Shown here in pieces: positions 55,801 through 64,000 of a stretch of 64,000 nt of DNA. The stretch comes from Bacteroidales bacterium. GTDB taxonomy: Bacteria; Bacteroidota; Bacteroidia; Bacteroidales; UBA3663. Within the stretch, counting starts at the first letter, position 1. Each line of letters opens with the position of its first letter. The DNA is taken from assembly GCA_024694125.1 (NCBI GenBank), contig JAILKE010000014.1:1-64000 (forward strand), written 5' to 3'. The notes beneath the pieces were generated by a model. The model saw only the letters and a list, made by a program, of their open reading frames with translations. It searched no databases and was not told the DNA's origin. Position numbers and translations under genes: made by a program.

Positions 55801-55831
55801 GGGGGATGAGTCCTGTTCAGGATTCACCCCC
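55801..55831. terminator. Bidirectional terminator between the DUF1294 and DUF4332 genes
   Basis: GGGGGATGAGTCCT (55801-55814) pairs with AGGATTCACCCCC (55819-55831) with one bulge, preceded by five A. The sequence just before (55777-55789) shares 13 bp with the end of the MITE-like element. Confidence 0.8.
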
Positions 55832-55912
55832 TAATTCATTGTCGCATTACCATTTGGGTGGCCCGTATCAGTTAGAGAGGGTTTAGGGAAATGCGATATA
55901 GAGCGTTGAAAA

Positions 55913-56320
55913 TCAATATTCCATTGCAGCAGGAAGCTTTTTGGCCTGAGCAATCATCTTCTCGACTTCGGTGACCGATGGAACGCGCTGTACCAGATGC
56001 TTCTGGGCATTGACCTCCTCGAGTTTGGCCTGGAGGTTGGCAGGTACACGGTGCTGCAGTTCCTTCACGGTATCGACCCCAGAGGCCTCGAGCAACTCCG
56101 AGAACTGTGGACCCACGCCGTTGATGCGCATCAGGTCAACATGATTGGTCCAGGTGAGAATCAGTTTGGGCGAGATGCCAGTCTCGTTGGCCAAAGCGGT
56201 ACGGCCAGCTGGTTTGGCACATTTGGCCAATAAATCGTCAGTACTCTTGATGCCGGCGGCAATCAGTTTCTGCGCATAAGCCTCGCCTATGCCTTCGATT
56301 TCAACAATCTTGTAATTCAT
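55913..56320 (-). CDS. DUF4332 helix-hairpin-helix protein
   Basis: The 135-residue protein MNYKIVEIEGIGEAYAQKLIAAGIKSTDDLL carries two HhH motifs (IEGIGEAYAQKL and INGVGPQFSELLEASGVDTVKEL) in the DUF4332 arrangement. Such proteins are thought to bind DNA or act as adaptors; no partner is adjacent. I start at ATG 56320; the frame continues to 56452, but a promoter (56419-56389) lies within that part. Single gene between two terminators. Confidence 0.86.
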   Translation of the reverse strand: MNYKIVEIEGIGEAYAQKLIAAGIKSTDDLLAKCAKPAGRTALANETGISPKLILTWTNHVDLMRINGVGPQFSELLEASGVDTVKELQHRVPANLQAKLEEVNAQKHLVQRVPSVTEVEKMIAQAKKLPAAMEY

Positions 56321-56388
56321 AGTTTGTAGTTTTAAATGGATAAAAAATGTAGGTAAATAGTATAATGGACCTGTTCCAAAGTCCGCCA

Positions 56389-56419
56389 CAAATATAGGGT
56401 AAATCTCTCGAAAAACAAA
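56389..56419 (-). promoter_or_regulatory. Promoter of the DUF4332 gene
   Basis: On the minus strand TTTG (56419-56416), 19 bp, TATATTTG (56396-56389). Leader about 60 nt. It rules out starts upstream of 56389. Confidence 0.72.
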
Positions 56420-56582
56420 ATATTCTCTCCGTTTTTTTGCATTTATACTCAATTATTGCTATGGGGTAATTGTTTTTGGGCCAATTATGTGCAATGTTGT
56501 CCAGGTATGAGCGGGACGCTGGTACCGGATGTCGGGCATAGGGGACAATGACCGATGGAGGGGGGTGGAGCATCGGACAAGA

Positions 56583-56619
56583 TTCAGCCCCGCTCCCAAT
56601 GGATGGGGACGGGGCTGAA
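56583..56619 (-). terminator. Hairpin after the alpha-2-macroglobulin gene
   Basis: TTCAGCCCCG (56583-56592) pairs exactly with CGGGGCTGAA (56610-56619), with an inner TCCC/GGGA pair. It lies 29 nt past the stop on the minus strand. Confidence 0.72.
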
Positions 56620-56647
56620 AGATGATGAATAGAGTGTGCTATATGCC

Positions 56648-59600
56648 TCACTGGACGACGCACTCGGAGCTGGCGGTGTTGCCCGATATCTGGTTGTCGT
56701 ACATCGCCTCGGCGTGAATGGCAGGCAGATAATACTTGCCGGCATAGGTGGCCGAGAGAGTTACCTCGATAGTGACGGATGCGCCCCGTTTCAGTCGGTC
56801 AATGTAGGAGAGGAGGCGGTCATCGCGTTGGTCCTGATAGCTGACACCGTCGTTGGGCTTGGAGGATAGAATCTCCCATCCGGCAGGGACGATGTGCGTG
56901 ACAGCTACGTTGTCCACGTTGTCCTGAGTCTTGTTTCTGACTGTGAGGACGGCCTGGAACGTGGTGCTCTGCTGCAGAGAGGCTGGGTCGATGCTGCGCC
57001 TGTTCTGGTCCATGTAGAGAATGGTGAGTTCCAGACCATTGCTCGATGCAGGGACGAGAGACTGCGAAGCCATGCCCTGGGTGGTGAGGTTGAGGTAGAG
57101 CGTGCCGTTCTTGTCACGGTTGGTCACCTCGATCTTGGCCTTGGGCTGTTCTACCTCTGTCTGGGTGGTCCATGCGAACTTCCTGCTGTCAATGTCGCCG
57201 ATGAGCTTGCCGTTGACCTTGGCCTGGAAGTTCAGACCGGTGCTCTGCTTGGAGTGCTTGTAGTAGTGCGACAGGGCGATGAGCGACATGGCACAGTCGC
57301 TGGTTGACAGCCAGCGGTTGCTCATCAGTCGGGAGCGCAGAGACTCGGCACACTCCAGTGCCTTGGTGTCCGACACCAGGTCGAGCGCCATCAGGTGTGC
57401 AGCCTCGGCGTCGAACCAGTGGTAGTAGTGGTTGCCGGTTCCGCTCAGCAGCAACTTCTGGCTGATGTCCTTGCGACCGCTCAGGGCATAGGCGCTGGCG
57501 AGCAGGTCATTGGCGGTGCGGCTCAGTTCGGTAGCATGTTCCAACATACGGTTCATGGCGCCCAACTGGCTGGACTGGGCATTGGCCAGGACGTAGAGCA
57601 GATAGGCATTCTCCTCGCCATTGAACTTAGGTTCCCAGCTGTTGGCCTGCTTGTTGACATAGGTCTTGAGGCGGTTCAGCATGTCCGTCTGTACGAAGTA
57701 TCCGCGTGCAGCAGCCTCGGTGAGGAAGTGCAGCACGTAGCCCGATACCCATGCGTTGCTGTTGCGGGACGATGGCCAGTAGGCAATGCCGCCATCGGGC
57801 GTCTGGTAGGAGCCGATGCGGCGTATGCAGTACTTGACGTTATCCTCCACCTCGTTGGCTTCTTTCAATGACAGGTCGGCGAACTCGGCCAGATACAGCT
57901 GCGGGAAGGCCTTGGAGACGGTCTGTTCGGCACAGCCGTGTGGATAGGCCAGCAACTGATTGATGCGGCAGGTCATGTTGAGCGGTTGTATGGCCGACAG
58001 TTCGGTGAGCAGCTTGTAGTCGCTGTTGCCCGGCAACGTGATGTCCGTCTGGTAGGACTGGCCTGGGGCAATCTTTACCTCGGTGGTCTGGCTCATAGGG
58101 ATAGAGACTGCGCGCATATCAATCTGTGCCGTGTAGTCGGCACGTTCGCCGCCAGCCGAGGCCTGAAGGGAGACAGTGCTCATGCCGGCATACTCGCCGG
58201 CACGGATGCGGAACTGGACGGTCTGGTCACCCGCAGCGTCGAACTGCAGTGTCTGGACCTTGTCGCCCACCACCTGCAGGCCGTCGGCAGCGGATAGTTG
58301 GACACGGACCTTGCCCAGAGCCTTGGTGGCAAAGACAGTGGCAGCTACCGTCATCTCGTCGTTCACGCCTATCTGTCGTGGCATGGTGCCTATCAGCATC
58401 AATGGACGACGCACCAGGACCGACTTGTCCGTATGACCGTATGCCTGACCGTCGCCAGCTACGACCATGACGCGTACGCGGCCGTTGTAGTTAGGTACGT
58501 TGACGGAGTGGGTGCGTTTCTCGCCCTTCTTGAGTTCGAACGGACCGGCGAAGTGTACCATCGGGGTGAAGCGATTGACTATGGCCTTGGGCGCATTGTT
58601 GAGCGCCTCGTCACCACCGATGCTGAAGAACTGTTCGATGCGGCCGCCGTAGGCACCGCTCACCAGTTGGTACATGTCCCAGAAGCGTACGCCCAGCGCC
58701 TCGCGGGCATTGAACAGCGACCAGGCATCGGGCGTCTTGAAGTGCGTCAGGTCGAGCAGACCTTCATCGACGATGGCCAGTGTGTAGCCCATAGGACGGC
58801 CCGACTGTTCGCTGACGGTAACCTGGCAGGTGCTCTCCGAGCGGAACTCGTCGTCGCACTTGACCACAGGTTGCAGGTGGCTGGCAGCCGATGTGACGGT
58901 GACCGGAGTGATGCCGTACATGCGTATAGGCATGTCGTTGAGGGTCTGGTTGTAGGGCTGTACGAGCGATACGGCCAGATAGACGTTGGGCATCATCTGC
59001 TCCGTCACATCGAGCAGTATCTCGGTCTGTCCCTTCTGGCACGGATAGGTACGGAGTGATAGTATCTGCGAACCGTTGCAGATGCTCACTATGGCACGGC
59101 TGCCGGCTTCGGACGGTACGGAGAGGTGGATCTTGTCGCCGGGAGCATATTCCTTGCGGTCAGTAGAGAGGGTGAGCTGCGTAGCGTTCTCGCCGTTCTC
59201 GCTGCTGCGGCGTGACGTCATCCACGGCCAGTCGAAGTAACTGAGCACGCCGGTGGAGTGGTGGCTCTCCTGGTCCTGTGCCACGATGAGGTAGGTACCC
59301 CATTTCTGTTCTGCGATGTTCATGCTGAACGTGGCCTTGCCTTCGCTGTCGGTCGTAACCGTCAGGTCACGGAAAGGAGTGTGGTGCTCCGACTTGGTGT
59401 AGCCCGCCAGGTCATCGCGTGTCGAGCTCCACCACCAGTACCAGTTGACCTTGTATATCTGTACGTCGATGCGCACGTTGGCCTGGGGTTGTCCATCCTT
59501 GTCAACACTGATCACCGAGTAGGTGTGATTCTTGTCCGTATCGAGTTGGGTCTGCTTGGTCTGCTGTGGCGCCTTGATACCGACGAAACGGCGATACGGT

Positions 59601-62095
59601 GCAATCTGAGCCTGGGTGACGTCGGTGCTGAATTCGCCCGATGGTTCGTACACATGGGTGACCAGGTTGCAGCGCAGCATGCCCGGGGCATTGTCCTTGT
59701 CGATGTTGAACTGGATGTTGGTGGCAGCCTTGCCGCTCTCGCTCACTGTGCCCTTGCTTATCTCCTGTTCGGCTGTCTCGAACGATTTGGTCGGGTCGTC
59801 GAACGTGTATCCTTTCAGCGTGGGCCAGGAGGTCTTGCTCTGCACGATGGTGGCCGATATGTCGTATTTCAGCCCGCCCGCCTTCTGTCCGTTGAGCCAC
59901 TCGGTGTAGAGCTGGGAGTGGTTGTCGCCCTTGGTGAGGGCGCCCTCGGGCAGGGTGAGGTCTATCTTGAGGCGGTTAGGCTTGATGGCCTCGATGCGGA
60001 GGCTCTTCTCGAAGTTGACGCCACCTACGTTGATCTGGGCGTTCCACACGCCAGTAGGCGCATCGGCATCGGTCGCTACGTTGAAGGCATAGGTGCCCAG
60101 CGTGCCCGATGTGAGGGTCTGTGTGTGGACCAACTGACCCAGCGGATTGGTCAGGCGTAGGGTGACGGGATGGCCCTCGGGCAGAGTGCGCTTGCGGTCA
60201 TTGAGCATGAAACCTATATGTAGCGTATCGCCTGGACGCCACACGCCACGTTCGCCGTATATGTAGCCCTTCAGTCCGCGCTGTATGCTCTGGCCCGATA
60301 CGTCGAAGGTACTGGTCGATAGTGACTCGTTGTCCGTTATCTTGAGGTACGATACATCGTTGCCCAATGTGGCGACTATGTACGATGGTTGGCCAGCCTT
60401 GACGTCATAATGCAGTTGGGCAATGCCGTCTGCGTTGGTACGGGCAGTGGCGACGAGCTGCTGCTGGTGGTTGTAGGCCTTGATGTCGGTGTCGGCCAGT
60501 GGCAGGGCATCGGGCAGATTGACAGCCACGATGCTGATGTTCTGGTCGGTACCCCGCTGTGCAGTCAGACCGATGTTGGTGGCCAGTACGTTGCGCGCCA
60601 CGATGCGGTCTTCGTAGTAATATGGGGTGGAGGGGTCCTTGCGCTTCTGGTAGTAGTTGTCCACCCACCATTGGTGTTTGTCGTGGCCCATGCCGGTGTA
60701 GTAGTAGGTCGTGTAGTCGAAGGTGCGGTTCTGCGACTCGAGCAGACGGGCATCCTCCTGGGCCAACTCCTGGCGGGACAGGGCAGGCAGCGAGTCGCTG
60801 GGCCATACCGACAGTCGGGCATCGAGGCTCAATTCGATGCGGTACATGGCGCCTGGTTCCACCTGGAACTGCTTCGACAGGTCGATGGCATAGGTGTGCC
60901 AGGTAGTGAGGTCAATGTCGGGCTGATCGATGTAGAAGGTGGTGGCAGCCACTGGACGGGCGGCATAGCACAGTCCTTCGTACGAATCGAGGTTGCCCTG
61001 CTGCATCATCGTGCCCATCATATTGGCAAATACCTTATAGACCAGGACGCGCACGCCACGCATGTAGATGCTGCGGAAGGGCACCAGTATCTGGTCAGAC
61101 TGTGGTACGATGGTGCCGTCGCTCACGAACTCCACTTCGGGCTTGTTCGTCTTGATGGAGATCTCCTGTCTGTATGGTTCACCCAGCACGACTTGGTTGT
61201 GGCTGCGCAGAGACTTGTCCACGACCAGGGTGACCTGCTTGCCTGCCTGCATGTTGGCATAGGCTCGCACCACGTTGCCCTCCACGACCAGTTCAGTAGG
61301 GGTGCCGTCGATGTAGATCAGTCCCTTGTGGTCTTGTTTGGTATCGAGCGCCTTGTTGAAGGTGACCTCGATGTAGTGGCGGTCATCGGTCTTGCTGATC
61401 GCCTTGATGACCTTGAAGGAATGGAAGGACGGGAGTGAGACGTCGGTGAGCAACTTCTCCTCCAGACCGAGCGAGGCATCGGCTACGGACTGTATGTTGA
61501 GGTTTATGTCCTTGTCCGGCTTGATGCCCAGCATCACCTGGTGGCTGGTGCCCTGGTCCGAGTGCGTCCAGTTGGTGGTGCACTTGTGGCTGAATTGGAC
61601 GTGCTTCTCGACTACTTCGGGTTTCTCGTTGTCGGCAGTGTTTATGGTGACCAATATCTGGTAGCCATCTTCGCCCTCAGTGAGGGTCTTGACATTGGCA
61701 CTGAGCGCAAAGGGCAGTGTGTTGAACTGGAACGAGAATGGCTCCTTGGCCTCGAAGATGCGGTCTGTGCGGACCTTCGCCGTGTATTGGGTATTGCGCT
61801 CCATTTCGTTGGTTGGACGGAAGGTCAATGTCCTGGCATCGGCCATGACGAACTTGCCATCCACCTTGGGCGAGATTTGCATCAAGTCGGCTGGCTGATA
61901 CTTGTCCAGCACCTCCTGTGGGATGTCGGACGAAAAGAGAACACGCACTTCGCCCTGACGTGACAGCGAACCGCCGGAATAGGCGGAAATGTGTTCGTCG
62001 TAAGTGGGTGTGCCTGCTGTGTCACCGCCGCTGGAGCATTGGACGCACAACCAGGCTACCATCATGAATAGAAATAGTCGAATGTACTTTTTCAT
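56648..62095 (-). CDS. Bacterial alpha-2-macroglobulin lipoprotein with intact thioester
   Basis: The 1815-residue protein traps proteases in or at the periplasm. The N-terminus MKKYIRLFLFMMVAWLCVQC is a lipoprotein signal. A series of MG-type beta domains follows (LSRQGEVRVLFSSDIPQ, GYIYGERGVWRPGDTLHIGFML, LTLSTDRKEYAPGDKIHLSVPSEAGSRA). Then comes the thioester motif YPHGCAEQTVSKAF (Cys1388 to Gln1391), followed by the alpha/alpha terpenoid-cyclase-like domain. Its length agrees with E. coli YfhM (about 1650) and Bacteroidota homologues (1800-1900). The upstream gene is pbpC-like, as in E. coli. I start at ATG 62095; the frame runs further to 62170 but without a signal. Confidence 0.92.
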   Translation of the reverse strand: MKKYIRLFLFMMVAWLCVQCSSGGDTAGTPTYDEHISAYSGGSLSRQGEVRVLFSSDIPQEVLDKYQPADLMQISPKVDGKFVMADARTLTFRPTNEMERNTQYTAKVRTDRIFEAKEPFSFQFNTLPFALSANVKTLTEGEDGYQILVTINTADNEKPEVVEKHVQFSHKCTTNWTHSDQGTSHQVMLGIKPDKDINLNIQSVADASLGLEEKLLTDVSLPSFHSFKVIKAISKTDDRHYIEVTFNKALDTKQDHKGLIYIDGTPTELVVEGNVVRAYANMQAGKQVTLVVDKSLRSHNQVVLGEPYRQEISIKTNKPEVEFVSDGTIVPQSDQILVPFRSIYMRGVRVLVYKVFANMMGTMMQQGNLDSYEGLCYAARPVAATTFYIDQPDIDLTTWHTYAIDLSKQFQVEPGAMYRIELSLDARLSVWPSDSLPALSRQELAQEDARLLESQNRTFDYTTYYYTGMGHDKHQWWVDNYYQKRKDPSTPYYYEDRIVARNVLATNIGLTAQRGTDQNISIVAVNLPDALPLADTDIKAYNHQQQLVATARTNADGIAQLHYDVKAGQPSYIVATLGNDVSYLKITDNESLSTSTFDVSGQSIQRGLKGYIYGERGVWRPGDTLHIGFMLNDRKRTLPEGHPVTLRLTNPLGQLVHTQTLTSGTLGTYAFNVATDADAPTGVWNAQINVGGVNFEKSLRIEAIKPNRLKIDLTLPEGALTKGDNHSQLYTEWLNGQKAGGLKYDISATIVQSKTSWPTLKGYTFDDPTKSFETAEQEISKGTVSESGKAATNIQFNIDKDNAPGMLRCNLVTHVYEPSGEFSTDVTQAQIAPYRRFVGIKAPQQTKQTQLDTDKNHTYSVISVDKDGQPQANVRIDVQIYKVNWYWWWSSTRDDLAGYTKSEHHTPFRDLTVTTDSEGKATFSMNIAEQKWGTYLIVAQDQESHHSTGVLSYFDWPWMTSRRSSENGENATQLTLSTDRKEYAPGDKIHLSVPSEAGSRAIVSICNGSQILSLRTYPCQKGQTEILLDVTEQMMPNVYLAVSLVQPYNQTLNDMPIRMYGITPVTVTSAASHLQPVVKCDDEFRSESTCQVTVSEQSGRPMGYTLAIVDEGLLDLTHFKTPDAWSLFNAREALGVRFWDMYQLVSGAYGGRIEQFFSIGGDEALNNAPKAIVNRFTPMVHFAGPFELKKGEKRTHSVNVPNYNGRVRVMVVAGDGQAYGHTDKSVLVRRPLMLIGTMPRQIGVNDEMTVAATVFATKALGKVRVQLSAADGLQVVGDKVQTLQFDAAGDQTVQFRIRAGEYAGMSTVSLQASAGGERADYTAQIDMRAVSIPMSQTTEVKIAPGQSYQTDITLPGNSDYKLLTELSAIQPLNMTCRINQLLAYPHGCAEQTVSKAFPQLYLAEFADLSLKEANEVEDNVKYCIRRIGSYQTPDGGIAYWPSSRNSNAWVSGYVLHFLTEAAARGYFVQTDMLNRLKTYVNKQANSWEPKFNGEENAYLLYVLANAQSSQLGAMNRMLEHATELSRTANDLLASAYALSGRKDISQKLLLSGTGNHYYHWFDAEAAHLMALDLVSDTKALECAESLRSRLMSNRWLSTSDCAMSLIALSHYYKHSKQSTGLNFQAKVNGKLIGDIDSRKFAWTTQTEVEQPKAKIEVTNRDKNGTLYLNLTTQGMASQSLVPASSNGLELTILYMDQNRRSIDPASLQQSTTFQAVLTVRNKTQDNVDNVAVTHIVPAGWEILSSKPNDGVSYQDQRDDRLLSYIDRLKRGASVTIEVTLSATYAGKYYLPAIHAEAMYDNQISGNTASSECVVQ

Positions 62096-62234
62096 AATCT
62101 GGGGAATATGTTGTTTAAATATTTTTAGGCAGATAAAAGAAGTTATAGACGATAATTGGACAACTTGCAATATTCAATTGTGTTTGCATCATATTCAATT
62201 GCGCCGTTCCATTAGTCGTTTGTAACTTTAACCT

Positions 62235-62254
62235 CCCTCCCTATGCAGGGAGGG
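62235..62254. other. Short C-rich/G-rich hairpin between the pbpC and A2M genes
   Basis: CCCTCCCT (62235-62242) pairs exactly with AGGGAGGG (62247-62254) around ATGC. It lies in the 173-nt gap. Similar hairpins occur in other gaps of this window, so it may be a dispersed repeat rather than a terminator. Confidence 0.5.
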
Positions 62255-62268
62255 TCGGGGAGGGTCTT

Positions 62269-64000
62269 TTACTTCACCTCGAACCTGATTACCTTTCTGT
62301 TGCCCTGGTTATCGACCAGAGTGAGCCAATGTTCGCCGATGTCCGGGGCACAGGCAATGGAGTGATTTCCGTGGGTCTGTCCGATGTATTGGTCATCAAT
62401 ATGCCAGTAGAGCGTAGCCTCGGGGTCGCGGCAGGCGGCCTTCATGACGACCTTCTCGCTCTTGCCGCCGAAGTTGCGCGGTACGACCAATATGGAGTTG
62501 TGTTCGGGCGTGATGATCGAGAACTGCTCGCGCGTGGTACTGAGGCAATCAGGTCGCATGGGAGGCAGTTTGCGGTAGGTCGTCGAGTGTCCCGCGTAGT
62601 AATACTCCTGGGTGGGAGGCAGGACGAAGCGCGACTCTGTGAGGATGCGGCTCACTGCCTCGCCCGCACTGTTGACCTGCCAGGCTCCATCGGCCGAGAG
62701 ATGCACATACTGGCAGTAGGGACAAACTGCCGAGCCGATACATTGGCGTGGAATCATCTCGTTGTCGGTATCGGCGCAGATGCTGGATGCGATGTGTCCG
62801 CTGTGCCGGCATATCCGTGCCGCCTGCATGTCCGCTGCCGGTTGTTCGAACCAGGGAGAGTCATCGAGCATGGTGAAGGCGTCGAACATCAGTGGGGCGG
62901 CGTAGCCCACACCGGTCAGACCTGCACGCCCCTCGCCGGATGAGTTGCCCACCCATACACCCACCGTGTAGCGTGATGTGGTGCCTATGGCCCAACCGTC
63001 GCGTGCACCCCAGCTGGTGCCGGTCTTCCAGGCTACTTGTTTCATCGAGCGGAAGTTGTACCAGTCAGCCTCTTCCTCGGGTCTGTTGAGCGCGCTCATG
63101 GCTTGGTAGGCGAACCAGATGGCGGAGGCTGATATGCGCGACGTGCCGTTGGGGCGCGACGTTGCTTGTGGGATGGGGGTGAGGCGCAATGGGTGCAGGT
63201 CTCGGTCATCGTATGTATGCCCCCCGGTATTGTAGTGATTCAGTCGGCGGGTCAGTGAGGCATACATACCCGTCATGTCCCACAGGGTACCTTCGGCTCC
63301 TCCCAGTATGAGCGATGCACCATAGTGGGCTGCGTCGTAGTGTAGGGTGGTCATGCCCAACCATCGGAGCACTGTCATGAATCGCTCCGTACCATATTGA
63401 GCCAACATACGCACCAACGGAACATTGAGCGACCGGGTCACAGCCTCGTCAGCATGTACGATGCCGGAGAATGTCTTGCTGTAGTTACTGGGGGTGAAGC
63501 CGTTGATGTTGAGCGGTGTGTCGGCCACTATGAGTCGAGGCGTGATGTCACCGCTGCTCATCATGGCAGCGTACAGGAACGGTTTCAGCAGACTGCCCGT
63601 GCTGCGTTCGCTGATGATGTTATCGACCTGCGAAGTGGCTGTCTGCTGTGTACTGTTGCCCACGTATGCCAGGACCTCTCCACTCTCTGCGTCGGCCACT
63701 ATCAGTGCGATGTCACTGATGTAGTTGGCCTTGTAACGATGCGAGTATCGGTCTGCCATCTGTTGCAACTGCATCTGCAGTCCCAGGTCGATGGTGCTGC
63801 GCACGGTCTCTCCATCATGCTTGACTGCCAGGCGGGTTAGCAGGTGTGGTGCTCGGTTCGGTATGGGCAATGGTTGGTCGGGCAGAGGTTCGCTCAGTGC
63901 CAGGCTGTATTCTTCGGCGGTCAATGTGCCATCTTCGTGCAACAGCCGCAGCAGGGTATCACGTTTGCGGCGCAGCGCTTCGCGGTTGCGGCTCAGGTGT
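62269..64000 (-). CDS. pbpC: Penicillin-binding protein 1C-like, 5' part outside the window
   Basis: The reading frame is open from the window edge to the stop at 62269 (577 residues seen). It shows the transpeptidase motifs: SxxK in ISERSTGSLLKPF, SxN in TRSLNVPLVR, and KTG in QVAWKTGTSWGARDGW. The C-terminal BiPBP_C-like domain (TPEHNSILVVPRNFGGKSEKVVMKA, LYWHIDDQYIG) is the hallmark of PBP1C. The glycosyltransferase domain should lie beyond 64000; the first codons seen (REALRRKRDTLLRLL) fit the linker after it. No start codon is inside the window; TTG 63942 is only internal. It is followed by the A2M gene, a partnership also known in E. coli. Confidence 0.9.
   Translation of the reverse strand, partial: HLSRNREALRRKRDTLLRLLHEDGTLTAEEYSLALSEPLPDQPLPIPNRAPHLLTRLAVKHDGETVRSTIDLGLQMQLQQMADRYSHRYKANYISDIALIVADAESGEVLAYVGNSTQQTATSQVDNIISERSTGSLLKPFLYAAMMSSGDITPRLIVADTPLNINGFTPSNYSKTFSGIVHADEAVTRSLNVPLVRMLAQYGTERFMTVLRWLGMTTLHYDAAHYGASLILGGAEGTLWDMTGMYASLTRRLNHYNTGGHTYDDRDLHPLRLTPIPQATSRPNGTSRISASAIWFAYQAMSALNRPEEEADWYNFRSMKQVAWKTGTSWGARDGWAIGTTSRYTVGVWVGNSSGEGRAGLTGVGYAAPLMFDAFTMLDDSPWFEQPAADMQAARICRHSGHIASSICADTDNEMIPRQCIGSAVCPYCQYVHLSADGAWQVNSAGEAVSRILTESRFVLPPTQEYYYAGHSTTYRKLPPMRPDCLSTTREQFSIITPEHNSILVVPRNFGGKSEKVVMKAACRDPEATLYWHIDDQYIGQTHGNHSIACAPDIGEHWLTLVDNQGNRKVIRFEVK

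Noticed and set aside
62096..62170. 25-codon extension of the A2M protein
   Set aside because: The lipoprotein signal starts at MKKYIRLFLF; the extension would destroy it.

Overview
The window looks like a chromosome segment from a member of the Bacteroidales, most likely a Prevotellaceae-type organism. I infer this from the repeated -7 box TAnnTTTG, often with TTTG about 20 bp upstream (the Bacteroidota primary sigma promoter). Other signs are AT-rich leaders without strong Shine-Dalgarno sequences, a murF-alr fusion, the order cinA-rpmB-rpmG-DUF4295-ftsY-rimO, an RnfBCDGEA operon, and Bacteroidota-typical families (DUF2723, DUF4468, DUF6140, C10 peptidase, GH106). No rRNA, tRNA, CRISPR array or transposase gene was recognised.

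Layout. 1-6 kb: a small unknown gene behind an inverted-repeat leader, then deoC, a NodB-type deacetylase and a large DUF2723 membrane protein on the minus strand. 6-15 kb: murI, proB, a secreted GH106 glycosidase, miaB and a secreted C10 cysteine peptidase. 15-20 kb: cinA C-terminal domain, the ribosomal protein cluster, ftsY and rimO. 19.7-20.7 kb: a three-gene cassette around a DUF3990 (ADP-ribosyltransferase-like) protein. 20.8-34 kb: an S4-domain protein, an LTA-synthase-like sulfatase, a GH2 glycosidase, MurF-Alr, a PLD/cardiolipin-synthase-like protein, a GH3-type acyl-adenylase, a HAD hydrolase and asnA. 34-42 kb: secreted or exported proteins (DUF2264, DUF4468), an EamA transporter, SufE and a glutaminyl-cyclase-like lipoprotein, with several repeats and a MITE-like element. 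42-48 kb: rseC and the Rnf ion-translocating complex. 48-52 kb: a multidomain GH10 xylanase and a LiaF-like protein. 52-55 kb: a DUF6140/YkvA/zinc-ribbon-TerB-like operon next to a structured RNA candidate. 55-64 kb: a DUF1294 fusion, a DUF4332 protein, and an alpha-2-macroglobulin lipoprotein paired with a PBP1C gene that leaves the window.

The genes fit a saccharolytic anaerobe of gut or rumen type: plant-glycan hydrolysis (GH10, GH106, GH2, DUF2264), an Rnf complex linking ferredoxin/NAD redox to an ion gradient, and an envelope set (MurI, MurF-Alr, PBP1C, A2M, LTA-like sulfatase, cardiolipin synthase).

The least explained items are: (1) the 187-nt rod-shaped RNA candidate at about 54.35-54.61 kb (minus), possibly a 6S-like RNA; (2) the operon just downstream of it, DUF6140-YkvA-(zinc ribbon, glycine-rich segment, three near-identical 54-residue helical repeats); (3) the DUF3990 cassette, arranged like a toxin-antitoxin system; (4) five unrelated intergenic arrays that share an exact 11-bp period, plus a 22-bp one; (5) a 195-bp MITE-like element with perfect 17-bp terminal inverted repeats behind asnA.
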